From Blastopirellula marina (GTDB lineage Bacteria; Planctomycetota; Planctomycetia; Pirellulales; Pirellulaceae), in contig NZ_PUIA01000081.1 of the NCBI RefSeq assembly GCF_002967715.1, positions 1-64,000 of the forward strand: 64,000 bases of DNA. The letters run 5' to 3'. This document shows, piece after piece, positions 1 to 7,862 of the stretch (positions within the stretch are counted from its first letter, which is position 1; every line of letters begins with the position of its first letter). The translations under genes and the position numbers were made by a program. The notes under the pieces were generated by a model. That model saw only the letters and a list, made by a program, of their open reading frames with translations, was not told where the DNA came from and did no database searches.

Positions 1-586
1 GTAAACAAAGCCGAAACTATCCAAGAAAGAAACAACCCCCTAGCTGCGGCCCACCCAACGTGAAGACTGCCACTGCAAAGCAAATCGCCCGAGCTAGAGA
101 GTTCTTGTAGAATCGTTACCAGCGTTGGGTGGCACCCCGGCACGCCCGAATCAAGAGCGACTGGCGGGCTGATGCGTGTAATTTATTTGGTAGGCGCTTC
201 CGTTTAAAAGTACGCCTGGGTAATTTTCTGGGAAAAAGTTTCGCTGGGGAATCGTCGGCACGAAATGTCAACATTCCCTGGGTGAAAGTGAACGCGTGCG
301 TGTATCATTGGCCTCTGGCCAGTGCGAATCAGGTACTCGCCGGCCGACGAGGTGAGGTATTGTACTGAGTGACTCAGGGAGACGATTTCATCTTGCAGGG
401 ACTCATCGAACAGAAGTTCCGAGGTGTATCGTCTGAAGATGGAAGCCGCATCGCACTGGCCAGAGGCACACGGCGATTGGGATGTCGTGTGAAAACCGTA
501 GCGAACGGATGCCAACTTAGTCAGCAAAGTTGGTACTGTTGACAAGCTGAAATGATAAGAACATCCGCAACTGGACTAACGGACCG
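1..586. other. Intergenic stretch without a convincing gene
   Basis: No reading frame here has recognisable protein character. The two open frames on opposite strands (129-368 and 204-545) overlap each other and neither looks like a family I know. The stretch does hold structured DNA: a 10-bp perfect inverted repeat (51-60 and 123-132), a perfect 17-bp inverted repeat (311-327 and 451-467), and a 7-bp stem around 513-533. It could be the remnant of a mobile element or a structured RNA, but nothing in the sequence decides this. Confidence 0.5.
311..467. repeat. Perfect 17-bp inverted repeat with a 123-nt interior
   Basis: The arm at 311-327 (GCCTCTGGCCAGTGCGA) is the exact reverse complement of 451-467. 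The match stops abruptly at both ends of each arm. A 17-bp perfect inverted pair inside a 600-nt region is very unlikely by chance. It could be a large stem-loop in a transcript, a decayed miniature inverted element, or a site for a dyad-binding protein. No target-site duplication is evident. Confidence 0.6.
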
Positions 587-853
587 ATGAGCACTTATTC
601 GATTGCGTTGAGACTGCGCCGCGTTACTTGCGAGGATGCCTACATTGCCGTGCCGGTGACAGAAGCAATCCTCCGGCCGAATCCCGACGGCAGCATGGGG
701 ATTGACTCGGAAGCACTCATGGCCGAAGCACTGCGCATTGGAGAAGACAGCCGTGTGGAGTGGCAGGTAGAGACCATCAGCACCGAGCCCCATCCCATCC
801 AGCAGGCCGCCCCCGCGGACCGCGATTCGTTTGACGCTCATTATGATGATTAG
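587..853 (+). CDS. Small conserved-looking hypothetical protein (88 aa)
   Basis: An 88-residue soluble protein with no signal peptide or membrane segment. The N-terminal half reads like a short beta-rich fold (MSTYSIALRLRRVTCEDAY...) and the C-terminal tail is acidic. I do not recognise a named family; it resembles small planctomycete hypotheticals from memory only. Its end overlaps the likely start of the rhomboid gene (ATG at 831 or 843), so the two are probably translationally coupled. That coupling is the best argument that this short frame is real. The function is unknown. Confidence 0.65.
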   Translation: MSTYSIALRLRRVTCEDAYIAVPVTEAILRPNPDGSMGIDSEALMAEALRIGEDSRVEWQVETISTEPHPIQQAAPADRDSFDAHYDD

Positions 854-1799
854 TGACGAAACACCTCTCACCCATGATGCATCGATGAGCGACGGAACTG
901 CCTCCACTGCTGAGCCTACTGACGCGACACCCAAGCCGACGGCGCAGCCTTGGGTTACTCGGCTGGCAGTTGTCGCGTGCATTGGCATTTTCCTGGGGAT
1001 TACCGCCCAGAACGATTTTGAATCGTGGGAGTCGCTCGCCAAGTTCGGTTACTTGCCGGCCGATTCGATATGGGATGGTGGCTACTGGGCGTTGGTGACG
1101 TCGGCCTTTGTGCATCTTGCGCTGTGGCACGTCGCGTTCAACGTCTATTGGCTCAGGGTACTTGGCAGCCGCCTGGAAGAGAAGATTGGTTCGCTCAAGT
1201 TTCTCGCGTTCTTTGTCGTTGCCGCGATGGTCAGTTCCTCGGTTCAGCTGGCCTTTTCGGGTGACACCGGCATCGGGGCGTCTGGCGTTGTCTACGCGAT
1301 CTTCGGGTTCATGTGGCCGACGCGTTATCGATACCCGCGATTCAACGAAGTTTTGGATGAACGCACCATTCAAATATTTGTCGTCTGGTTGGGCTTCTGC
1401 GTTGTGGCGACGCATCTCAAGATTTGGAATGTTGGCAATGCGGCCCATATTTCCGGACTGCTGTTTGGTGGGGCGGTCGCAGGCGCTTTCGTGCTGCCCT
1501 ACAAGCCACGTCTCATGCTGGCTGGCCTGGTGACGCTGGTCGGCCTCTCGATCGTTCCTCTGTTTTGGTGCCCGTGGAACGTCACGTGGCTGAGCCACCA
1601 GGCCTACAGCGCCCATGCGGCCGAACAATACGATGCGGCACTAGAGCGGTACAATCAAATTATTCGCCTCGATCCTGAAAATGCCTGGGCGCACCTCAAC
1701 CGTAGTTACGTTTACGAGGCGCTAGGCAAATTGGACGAAGCGCAAGCCGATTTAGAACGGGCACGCGAAATCGATCCGTCGATCGAAAAGGCGGAGTAA
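831..1799 (+). CDS. Rhomboid-family intramembrane serine protease with C-terminal TPR
   Basis: The core is a rhomboid-type membrane protein of about six helices (residues 42-255). Visible hallmarks are the H-x(4)-H-x(3)-N stretch in the second helix (H95, H100, N104), the nucleophile motif G-A-S-G (S151) and the catalytic histidine in N-A-A-H-I-S-G (H206). After the last helix, residues about 262-320 form a TPR-like repeat (AEQYDAALERYNQIIRLDPE and a second unit). Rhomboids cut substrate transmembrane segments inside the bilayer, and the TPR probably recruits a partner or substrate. The first 40 residues are polar and T/A/P-rich. Start is uncertain: ATG at 831, 843 or 846 all overlap the end of the preceding gene. 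The substrate is unknown. Confidence 0.88.
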   Translation: MTLIMMISDETPLTHDASMSDGTASTAEPTDATPKPTAQPWVTRLAVVACIGIFLGITAQNDFESWESLAKFGYLPADSIWDGGYWALVTSAFVHLALWHVAFNVYWLRVLGSRLEEKIGSLKFLAFFVVAAMVSSSVQLAFSGDTGIGASGVVYAIFGFMWPTRYRYPRFNEVLDERTIQIFVVWLGFCVVATHLKIWNVGNAAHISGLLFGGAVAGAFVLPYKPRLMLAGLVTLVGLSIVPLFWCPWNVTWLSHQAYSAHAAEQYDAALERYNQIIRLDPENAWAHLNRSYVYEALGKLDEAQADLERAREIDPSIEKAE

Positions 1800-1832
1800 C
1801 TCGGTCGAATCACAAGTGATCTCACGGTACCC

Positions 1833-2321
1833 ATGACACAAACCCAGTGGCTGGTTGACTACATCGCGAAGGCGTTTGCCGGTGTGAGCTTAGATGGGGG
1901 CATCGATATTCATGCTGCCCAGTCGATGGACGACTACGGCAATCCGGAAGAAGACCAGCTTTCCAAGACGGCCGAACGCATCGATTGGCGACGCGTGAAG
2001 ATGGCGACACTTCAGCCGCGATTCTGGGGGATCACGTTTCTGGACGCCCAAGGGTTTCGTTTCTATGCCCCGGCCATCATGACCGAATTATTGATTCAGG
2101 GAGACGAAACCTACAACTTGTCGGCTTGGTTTCTCTCTGGACTCGCGGTATCGCCGACAGGCGAGATGAAAGAGGTCCCATTCGACGAACTGTTTAATTC
2201 GGCTCAGCGAGCGGCTATCATTCGATACTTGAAGCACGTCGTCCATAATGATCCGTCGCTGGGGAAAGAGGCCGCGGAACAGCGACTTCACGAGATTCAG
2301 ACCCGGACCGGTAAGGGATGA
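1833..2321 (+). CDS. Hypothetical protein, DUF6714-like
   Basis: A 162-residue soluble protein. The order of features (helical start, then W-G-I-T-F-L-D-A-Q-G-F-R-F-Y-A-P-A-I-M, then a helical tail with AIIRYLKHVVHNDP) recalls the DUF6714 family, in which a G-x-R-F-Y-L-P-A-x-M motif is central. This assignment is from memory and could not be searched. No signal peptide or catalytic motif is evident. It follows the rhomboid gene by 33 nt in the same direction and is followed directly by a palindromic repeat (2329-2363). The function is unknown. Confidence 0.75.
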   Translation: MTQTQWLVDYIAKAFAGVSLDGGIDIHAAQSMDDYGNPEEDQLSKTAERIDWRRVKMATLQPRFWGITFLDAQGFRFYAPAIMTELLIQGDETYNLSAWFLSGLAVSPTGEMKEVPFDELFNSAQRAAIIRYLKHVVHNDPSLGKEAAEQRLHEIQTRTGKG

Positions 2322-2328
2322 TCATGCC

Positions 2329-2363
2329 GGGTGCCACGCCGAGTCTGCTTGAGCCTGGCACCC
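2329..2363. repeat. Palindromic intergenic repeat, copy 1
   Basis: The ends GGGTGCCA (2329-2336) and TGGCACCC (2356-2363) are perfect reverse complements, and the interior resembles the reverse complement of two further copies at 10140-10169 and 11598-11627 with one small indel. It sits 7 nt after a stop codon. This is REP-like: a short palindrome repeated between genes, which could act as terminator, mRNA stabiliser or protein-binding site. Confidence 0.65.
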
Positions 2364-2422
2364 TGAAAGTGAAATGACAAATGAGTGAACAGGTCGCGAG
2401 GGGCACACTGAAGGCTATCGAC

Positions 2423-3451
2423 ATGCGTTGGATCGGTTGCGTAATTCTGTTGGCGATTGCCGGATGCAACGGGCAACCTTTCCTCGGCAAGTCGGCACCG
2501 AACAGCTATCGATTTGTGGTTGCCAACGACGAACTTTACGCGGTGCGTCATGGTGGATCGTATGGGACGGAATCAGGCGTGCTAACCACCGCCGACAAGG
2601 GGGACACCTGGACCGAGATGGACGCTCCCCATAGGACCATATCGCTAGCCGGGCGTGATAGTCAGCTGGTTGCGTTGACGTCGAAGGCCGAGTTGTTCAC
2701 GCGCGATGCCAATGGAACGAGTTGGACACGGCTTTGGTCCGATCCGAGTCTGCGCCATACGTACGACCTCAGTTGTGCTCTGAGTGGCGACATCTACCTG
2801 GCCACACCTGACGGAATTGTCGAGGTTTCGCGTGATGGATCCACGAGCCGCAAGCACGCTTCGCCCAACGGCGCGATGTGTGTCCGCTCGTTCTTTGCGG
2901 ACGATCATCACCTTGTTGTTTCCTGCAATCCTTTCCAAGTCGCCGTTTTAGATACCAACACGAAAGAGTTCATCGGCTGGAACGAGGGATTCTTGAAGTT
3001 ACGTGATGATGGCATGTATGGCCCGGCGAAAGTGAAAATGCATGGCACACGCTTCCTGGCGAGTCGCAGCGATGGAGTCTACGTTGCCGATGGACTGTTG
3101 CAACCGTGGCAACTTTTGAACGACGAAATCCGGCACGAAGGTTTGAGCGGGGAGTTTTGCCGCGACCTCGAAACGTTCGACTCCCACGAGAAATGGCTGG
3201 TCGCCACGGGCAGTGGCATTCACCTGATGCAGGGCGGAACGAAACAAGAAACGGTCTTCGAAGATGTTGACGACGACCACAACCTGATCCTAGAGGTTAC
3301 ACCGTTCCGATCGCAGTATTTCGTGTCGTTTGCTCGACTCAAGAACGCAATTGGCGTACGATTGGCCGAGGATGCAAGCGAGTGGACGACCTTGCGTCTT
3401 AACGCGAAACAATCCGAGACTGAAAGCGAAGCCGCGGATACCAGCCCCTAG
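2423..3451 (+). CDS. Putative lipoprotein with beta-propeller-like repeats
   Basis: Translation from the ATG at 2423 gives 342 residues starting MRWIGCVILLAIAGC, a compact lipoprotein signal peptide with lipobox I-A-G-C, so the mature protein is probably tethered to a membrane. An upstream in-frame ATG at 2381 would add 14 polar residues and spoil the signal, so 2423 is preferred. The body has recurring units with W-T and D-G-x-x-x-S/T-x motifs (for example TTADKGDTWTEMDAP, EVSRDGSTSRK, TRDANGTSWTRLW), typical of Ycf48/sialidase-like propeller blades. It is followed 11 nt later by a second lipoprotein gene. The role is unknown; a binding or sensing surface protein is a reasonable guess. Confidence 0.75.
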   Translation: MRWIGCVILLAIAGCNGQPFLGKSAPNSYRFVVANDELYAVRHGGSYGTESGVLTTADKGDTWTEMDAPHRTISLAGRDSQLVALTSKAELFTRDANGTSWTRLWSDPSLRHTYDLSCALSGDIYLATPDGIVEVSRDGSTSRKHASPNGAMCVRSFFADDHHLVVSCNPFQVAVLDTNTKEFIGWNEGFLKLRDDGMYGPAKVKMHGTRFLASRSDGVYVADGLLQPWQLLNDEIRHEGLSGEFCRDLETFDSHEKWLVATGSGIHLMQGGTKQETVFEDVDDDHNLILEVTPFRSQYFVSFARLKNAIGVRLAEDASEWTTLRLNAKQSETESEAADTSP

Positions 3452-3462
3452 GCGAACCAACA

Positions 3463-3888
3463 ATGAACCGCAACTTGCCCAATCGCCCGTTGAACCTGCT
3501 GCTCTTTGGGCTGGCCGTACTGCTGATGGGCTGCGGCGTGAAGCCTGCCTCGCCCCCGCCGGCTGCTACAAGCCCTGCCAGTGACGCGACGGTTGCCCAG
3601 GTTTGTGCGACCACGGCCGTTATGTTCGACGTGAAACCTGGCCAGGTGAAGCCAGAGACGTCTCTGGCTGACCTCGAGGCGGACCAACTCGATTACGTCG
3701 AACTGGTGATGACACTGGAGGAGAAGTTCAATGTCATGATCGACGACGAAGTCATCGAGGACGTGACCGGCACGTCCGACTGGCAGCAGGGTATGAAGAA
3801 CCTTACCATGGCCAAGCTGGCCAGTGCCATCGAGCAGCAGCAGGCACAGTCTGGCGAAAACGCCAATGCCGAACCATCGAAAAAGTAA
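3463..3888 (+). CDS. Lipoprotein with acyl-carrier-protein-like domain lacking the Ser
   Basis: A 141-residue protein with a lipoprotein signal (LLLFGLAVLLMGC, lipid-bearing Cys24) and a Pro/Ala linker, then a domain (about 44-125) that lines up with acyl carrier proteins along its length. LADLEADQLDYVELVMTLEE matches the classic helix-II region LGADSLDTVELVMALEE. The serine that carries phosphopantetheine is replaced by Gln (Q75, codon CAA). A real ACP acts in the cytoplasm with a 4'-phosphopantetheine arm; this one is exported and cannot be modified at that position, so it is probably a structural or binding derivative. A hypothetical gene follows after 1 nt. The ACP likeness is clear; the function is not. 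Confidence 0.85.
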   Translation: MNRNLPNRPLNLLLFGLAVLLMGCGVKPASPPPAATSPASDATVAQVCATTAVMFDVKPGQVKPETSLADLEADQLDYVELVMTLEEKFNVMIDDEVIEDVTGTSDWQQGMKNLTMAKLASAIEQQQAQSGENANAEPSKK

Positions 3889-3889
3889 C

Positions 3890-4216
3890 ATGCAAGTCCC
3901 GGCGCAGATCGATGACGCAGATGTTGTTGCGTTTGTGAAGCTTGATCCCACGATTCACCACGACACGGGAGCATGTCGAATGTTCGCCGATGGCGTGCGG
4001 CAGACGTACTTTCATGGCTTGGCTATTGCAACCTATGACTTAGATTCCTTCTATCTGTTTTTCTGCGATGCCCAGTGGGAAACGGAAAACGACTTGTTTC
4101 ACGACTCGGTCGCCGAGGCGATGAAGGACGCGCTGCGTATGTACTGCGTTGCGAAGTCGCATTGGACCTTTCTATTTGAGGACCTGCGTCCCATTGGTAA
4201 CGCCGCCGCGGAATGA
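3890..4216 (+). CDS. Hypothetical protein (108 aa)
   Basis: The frame is open from 3824 but that would overlap the lipoprotein gene by 65 nt. The ATG at 3890, directly after the upstream stop (1 nt between), fits translational coupling and gives MQVPAQIDDADVVAFVKLDP and 108 residues. The protein is soluble, mixed alpha/beta, with several aromatic residues (YLFFCDAQWETEND, SHWTFLFEDL). No family is recognised. It is probably co-transcribed with the two preceding lipoprotein genes. Confidence 0.65.
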   Translation: MQVPAQIDDADVVAFVKLDPTIHHDTGACRMFADGVRQTYFHGLAIATYDLDSFYLFFCDAQWETENDLFHDSVAEAMKDALRMYCVAKSHWTFLFEDLRPIGNAAAE

Positions 4217-4381
4217 TGGATCGGCAGTCTATCGGAAACTGGGGTTAACGTTGCACTTAAGAGCTATCAATTTTCTTCGAAATGGATGACTTTGCGTTCT
4301 GGGAAAGATATGCTTCAGGGGTATTGGCCGGCAGTTGTGGAATTGGACAGACCCCATTTTGTAATCAACAGAGGAGCACCT

Positions 4382-5953
4382 ATGAAGTTTTCTCGTTTCG
4401 TACGAAGCATTGCGATCGCGTTGATCGCCCTGGCAGGCGGCGTTGCCTCGCTTCAGGCAGCTGACAAACCGAACATCCTGGTGATTTGGGGAGATGACAT
4501 TGGTATCCCGCAAATCAGTTTGTATTCGCACGGGATGATGGGCTATCAGACGCCCAACATCGACCGCATCGCCAAGGAGGGGTGCTACTTCACCGATGCG
4601 TACGGCCAACAAAGCTGCACCGCCGGTCGCGCCAGTTTCATCCTCGGGCAAGAGCCCTTCCGCACCGGCCTGCTGACGATCGGTATGCCAGGAGACCCGC
4701 ACGGGATCACCGAGTGGATGCCGACTCTGGCCGATGCCCTCAAGACACAAGGGTACGCCACCGGTCAGTTCGGCAAGAATCACCTGGGTGATCGCGACGA
4801 GCACCTGCCCACCAACCATGGTTTCGACGAGTTCTTCGGCAACCTGTACCACTTGAATGCGGAAGAAGAACCGGAAGGTTATTTCTATCCCAAAGACCCA
4901 GAGTTCAAGAAGAAGTACGGTCCGCGCGGTGTGATCAAATCGAGCGCCGACGGCAAGATCGAAGACACCGGTCCGCTGACCTCCAAGCGTATGGAAACGG
5001 TCGACGAAGAATTCCTGGCAGCCGGCAAAGACTTCATCCAGCGGCAGGTGAAAGCCGACAAGCCGTTCTTCATGTGGTTCAACTCGACGCGTATGCACGT
5101 CTTCACCCACTTGAAGAAGGAATCGTACGGCAAGACAGGCAAAGGGATTCACGCCGACGGCATGGTCGAACATGACGGCCACGTGGGTCAACTGCTCGAT
5201 CTGCTGGACGAACTGAAGATTGCCGACAACACGATCGTCGTCTACAGCACCGATAACGGGGCCGAACTGGCCTTGTGGCCTGATGGCGCGATGACGCCGT
5301 TTCATGGCGAAAAGGGAACAACCTGGGAAGGTGGCTTCCGCGTGCCAATGATGATCCGTTGGCCGGGCAAAATTAAGGCCGGTACGATTAACAACGAGAT
5401 CATCTCGAATATCGACTGGTTCCCAACCTTGTGTGCCGCCGCCGGCGTGACCGACATTAAAGAAAAGCTGGCCAAAGGGACCACGCTGAACGACAAAGAG
5501 TTCAAGGTCCATCTCGACGGGTACAACTTCCTGCCGAACCTGACCGGTGAAGCGGAGAAAGGACCGCGCGAACAGTTGTTCTACTTCGACCAAGGGGGGA
5601 ACCTGAACGCGATCCGCTGGCAAGACTGGAAGGTCAGCTTTGCCGTGAGTTCCGAAGGGAACATCGCCACGGCAACTCGCGAAACGCCTGCTTGGGCTGG
5701 CATTACCAACCTGCGAATGGATCCTTACGAGCGCGCCGCGCATGATGGTGGTGCCTATTTGACCTGGTATGCCCAGCAGATGTGGATCCTGGTTCCTATC
5801 CAGCAGCAGATCAAGAATTTCTTCTCAGACTTCAACGACTACCCTTACCAGACAGGCTCTTCTTTGAACGCCGGCAATATCAACTATGGCTTGCTTCAGC
5901 AGCAAGACGCGTTGCAGCGGCTGAAGAATCTGGAAAGCATGCGGACCAGATAA
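4382..5953 (+). CDS. Exported arylsulfatase (formylglycine sulfatase)
   Basis: The start at 4382 is supported by an upstream AGAGGAG and a clean signal peptide (MKFSRFVRSIAIALIALAGG..., cut after LQA). The mature protein is an alkaline-phosphatase-fold sulfatase: NILVIWGDDIG (metal-binding D38/D39), then C-T-A-G-R (C79-R83), the C-x-[PA]-x-R site whose Cys is oxidised to formylglycine, and later HDGHVGQLLDLLDE and STDNGAE for the second half of the metal site. Such enzymes release sulfate from sulfated esters or polysaccharides in the periplasm or outside the cell; planctomycetes carry many. The 523-residue length is normal. The real substrate cannot be read from the sequence. A formylglycine-generating enzyme is required from elsewhere in the genome. 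Confidence 0.93.
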   Translation: MKFSRFVRSIAIALIALAGGVASLQAADKPNILVIWGDDIGIPQISLYSHGMMGYQTPNIDRIAKEGCYFTDAYGQQSCTAGRASFILGQEPFRTGLLTIGMPGDPHGITEWMPTLADALKTQGYATGQFGKNHLGDRDEHLPTNHGFDEFFGNLYHLNAEEEPEGYFYPKDPEFKKKYGPRGVIKSSADGKIEDTGPLTSKRMETVDEEFLAAGKDFIQRQVKADKPFFMWFNSTRMHVFTHLKKESYGKTGKGIHADGMVEHDGHVGQLLDLLDELKIADNTIVVYSTDNGAELALWPDGAMTPFHGEKGTTWEGGFRVPMMIRWPGKIKAGTINNEIISNIDWFPTLCAAAGVTDIKEKLAKGTTLNDKEFKVHLDGYNFLPNLTGEAEKGPREQLFYFDQGGNLNAIRWQDWKVSFAVSSEGNIATATRETPAWAGITNLRMDPYERAAHDGGAYLTWYAQQMWILVPIQQQIKNFFSDFNDYPYQTGSSLNAGNINYGLLQQQDALQRLKNLESMRTR

Positions 5954-5994
5954 GAAGCCTGCAAGCTTTTGCCTTGGAAGCTGATGAACAACGA

Positions 5995-6029
5995 AGATCG
6001 TGCCTGGTACCTGGGCACGATCTTTTTTT
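5995..6029 (+). terminator. Rho-independent terminator after the sulfatase gene
   Basis: AGATCGTGCC (5995-6004) pairs perfectly with GGCACGATCT (6014-6023), a 10-bp stem with a 9-nt loop, followed at once by a run of seven T. It lies 42 nt after the sulfatase stop codon. This is the clearest intrinsic terminator in the window. Confidence 0.9.
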
Positions 6030-6178
6030 GTGCTGGCAGATCTGCAGACCAAGTAACCCTTGGAACTTCCCAGAAGGGTTGTTAACAATGGGTATGCATC
6101 GAGGGCTCGGCGCGATTGATCCTGACGTCAGAGTTCCCTCCTCGCCCCTATCATTCCCTTGGTTATTGCGTGGCAGCG

Positions 6179-6469
6179 ATGGTTTGTGAACACTTGGTAG
6201 AACTTGAACGAGCCCTTCTCGCCGCGGAGGTACCCATTACGTATCGTGGGCAAGCGTGGTCGCAGAACTGCCGCGAGTGGGTCTACTTCGATTGCTGGCT
6301 CGATCCCACCGCGATTCGTGCTGAGTTTGCCTTGTCCCCATGCGTTGAGGAGCACGCACACTTGGGCACGCACGATGGGAAAGAGGCGGGATTTGTCTGC
6401 ACGCTATGTCATGATGGTATCATGGGAGTGCACCAAACCGACAAGGCAGGCAGAAGGATCTTTCCCTAG
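6179..6469 (+). CDS. Hypothetical protein (about 96 aa)
   Basis: The frame is open from a TTG at 6116, but the ATG at 6179 (MVCEHLVELERALLAAEV) is the more credible start. The protein has a helical N-terminus, then YRGQAWSQNCREWVYFDCWL, and a C-terminal part with HLGTHDGKEAGFVC and H-D-G-I-M-G-V-H. The conserved-looking Cys and His residues could bind a metal, but no named motif is present. I recall similar short proteins in unrelated bacteria without a function. It is downstream of the sulfatase terminator, so it is probably transcribed separately. Confidence 0.65.
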   Translation: MVCEHLVELERALLAAEVPITYRGQAWSQNCREWVYFDCWLDPTAIRAEFALSPCVEEHAHLGTHDGKEAGFVCTLCHDGIMGVHQTDKAGRRIFP

Positions 6470-6531
6470 GATGTCCTATCCCAAGCGGTTGTCGCTGAAC
6501 GAATTCCTTACGTGATGAATCGAAAGGTGTC

Positions 6532-7290
6532 ATGGGATTCAAGCTGCCAGACATTCATGAGATAAGCATTGACGTTGCTGGCCGGCGTTTCGACGGTTCC
6601 TGGTACATCATCCTTCACGACATGGTGGTGAACTACAACGGCCATGCGGCCAGCACACCGCAGCGTGCCTCCGATGCCGAGGAGGTCGCTCTGAGTATGC
6701 TTCGCGATTTGGTGGCGAAGCACTACATGCCGCTGGAATCGATACCGCCCGACATTCCGCCTGCGATTCGTATTGCCGCGCATCAGTACGTTAACTCGAA
6801 TGATGATGAATCAGTAACCGCTGATTTCGTGGCCTCCTTTGGCCCGTCGGTCGCCTCGTCCGCCGTGCATCGGCAGCTATCCTGGCTCTGCGTCAACGCC
6901 CTTTCGATGATCGTCCCTGCGTGGCAACACATGTGTGACAGCAATGTGGCGGAAGAGACTTTCCATGCCCTTCGCAAGTGGCTGCAAGCCCCGCGGCATG
7001 AGGTCGATTGGCAAACCGCGACGTCCCCGGCCGTTGCGCTACGAGATGGCGTGCGGGTCGGCGACTGTGACGCGTGCCGGCTGGAACCGATCGCCGACGC
7101 CGTTGCCAGTGCTGCCCGCTATTTACAATCGGCCGATTCGGCCGACGCATCGGCATGCCTGCTCTCGGTCAGCTATGCGTACGATGAAGGGTGCCATACG
7201 CGTGACGCGCCAGACCGATTCGAGAAGTGGCTTGTATTTGATGTCCTGCAGACTTCGCTTGAATGCTTGCCTGTTCACGAAGTGATGTAA
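6532..7290 (+). CDS. Hypothetical protein (252 aa)
   Basis: A soluble 252-residue protein with no signal peptide. It opens with a short beta-rich segment (MGFKLPDIHEISIDVAGRRFDGSWYIILHD) and continues with a mainly helical body. The C-terminal half holds CDACRLEPIADAVASAARYL and several further Cys and His residues. The large helical part recalls immunity-type proteins but no motif settles this. It starts 62 nt after the previous hypothetical in the same direction and is followed 51 nt later by the SRPBCC gene. The function is unknown. Confidence 0.65.
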   Translation: MGFKLPDIHEISIDVAGRRFDGSWYIILHDMVVNYNGHAASTPQRASDAEEVALSMLRDLVAKHYMPLESIPPDIPPAIRIAAHQYVNSNDDESVTADFVASFGPSVASSAVHRQLSWLCVNALSMIVPAWQHMCDSNVAEETFHALRKWLQAPRHEVDWQTATSPAVALRDGVRVGDCDACRLEPIADAVASAARYLQSADSADASACLLSVSYAYDEGCHTRDAPDRFEKWLVFDVLQTSLECLPVHEVM

Positions 7291-7341
7291 TCATGGAGCG
7301 CATCGAGCAACCTAAATCGCTCGGCCAAGGAGGCACACACA

Positions 7342-7800
7342 ATGTCCGATCCGCAAGTGACAAGTGGCTGTTACCAGTTGGAAGTGATGATCGCCGCGCC
7401 ACCACAGCGAGTTTGGCAGGCGATCGCCGCCGAGTCTTCTGCCTGGTGGCCGATCGATTTCGTCACCTCCGAGCGGACGCAGCGATTTGTGATCGAGCCC
7501 ACGCTGGGAGGTCGCGTCTTCGAAGATTTCGGCGGGGGCGATGGCCTGGTGTGGTACACGGTCATCGGCGTGGAAGCCGGCCGCGAGTTGATCCTGGCCG
7601 GTCATTTGCTGCCGCCCTTCGGTGGACCAGCGACAACGGCCCTGCGAATCACGCTTTCAGCACACCAGCAAGGGACACTGGTGAAGATACGCGATGACCG
7701 GTTTGGGGTGCTGGAAGGAGACTCGCCGGTGGAAGGGTGGCGGATTGTCTTCGATGGTGGTTTGCGATGTTATCTGGAAGCGAGCGAAGCTAATCGCTAA
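7342..7800 (+). CDS. SRPBCC (START-like) domain protein, AHSA1-type
   Basis: A 152-residue single-domain protein. The N-terminus (YQLEVMIAAPPQRVWQAIAAE) is the usual first strand and helix of Bet v 1/START-like folds, followed by strands ending in LGGRVFEDFGGGDGLVWYTV, then the G-W-R-I-V-F-D-G-G-L-R-C-Y-L final helix. A strong ribosome site (AAGGAGG) lies just upstream. AHSA1-like proteins bind hydrophobic ligands or act as co-chaperones, but the ligand is unknown for most bacterial members. No partner gene nearby identifies the substrate. Confidence 0.85.
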   Translation: MSDPQVTSGCYQLEVMIAAPPQRVWQAIAAESSAWWPIDFVTSERTQRFVIEPTLGGRVFEDFGGGDGLVWYTVIGVEAGRELILAGHLLPPFGGPATTALRITLSAHQQGTLVKIRDDRFGVLEGDSPVEGWRIVFDGGLRCYLEASEANR

Positions 7801-7862
7801 AACGCTGCGCATCACAAGTGTGCGACTTTCTTCGTCCCAATAGGACAACATGGGTACTGCGT

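Noticed and set aside
129-545. Two overlapping open frames on opposite strands (129-368 + and 204-545 -)
   Set aside because: They overlap each other, show no protein-like composition, have no good ribosome site and match no family; the region is better explained as intergenic with an inverted repeat.
777-1628. Long open frame antisense to the rhomboid gene
   Set aside because: The sense strand has clear rhomboid and TPR motifs; the antisense product is Arg/Pro-rich, as expected of a shadow frame.
4229-5743. 504-codon open frame antisense to the sulfatase gene
   Set aside because: The sense strand encodes an unmistakable sulfatase with signal peptide and catalytic site; the antisense frame has no motif.
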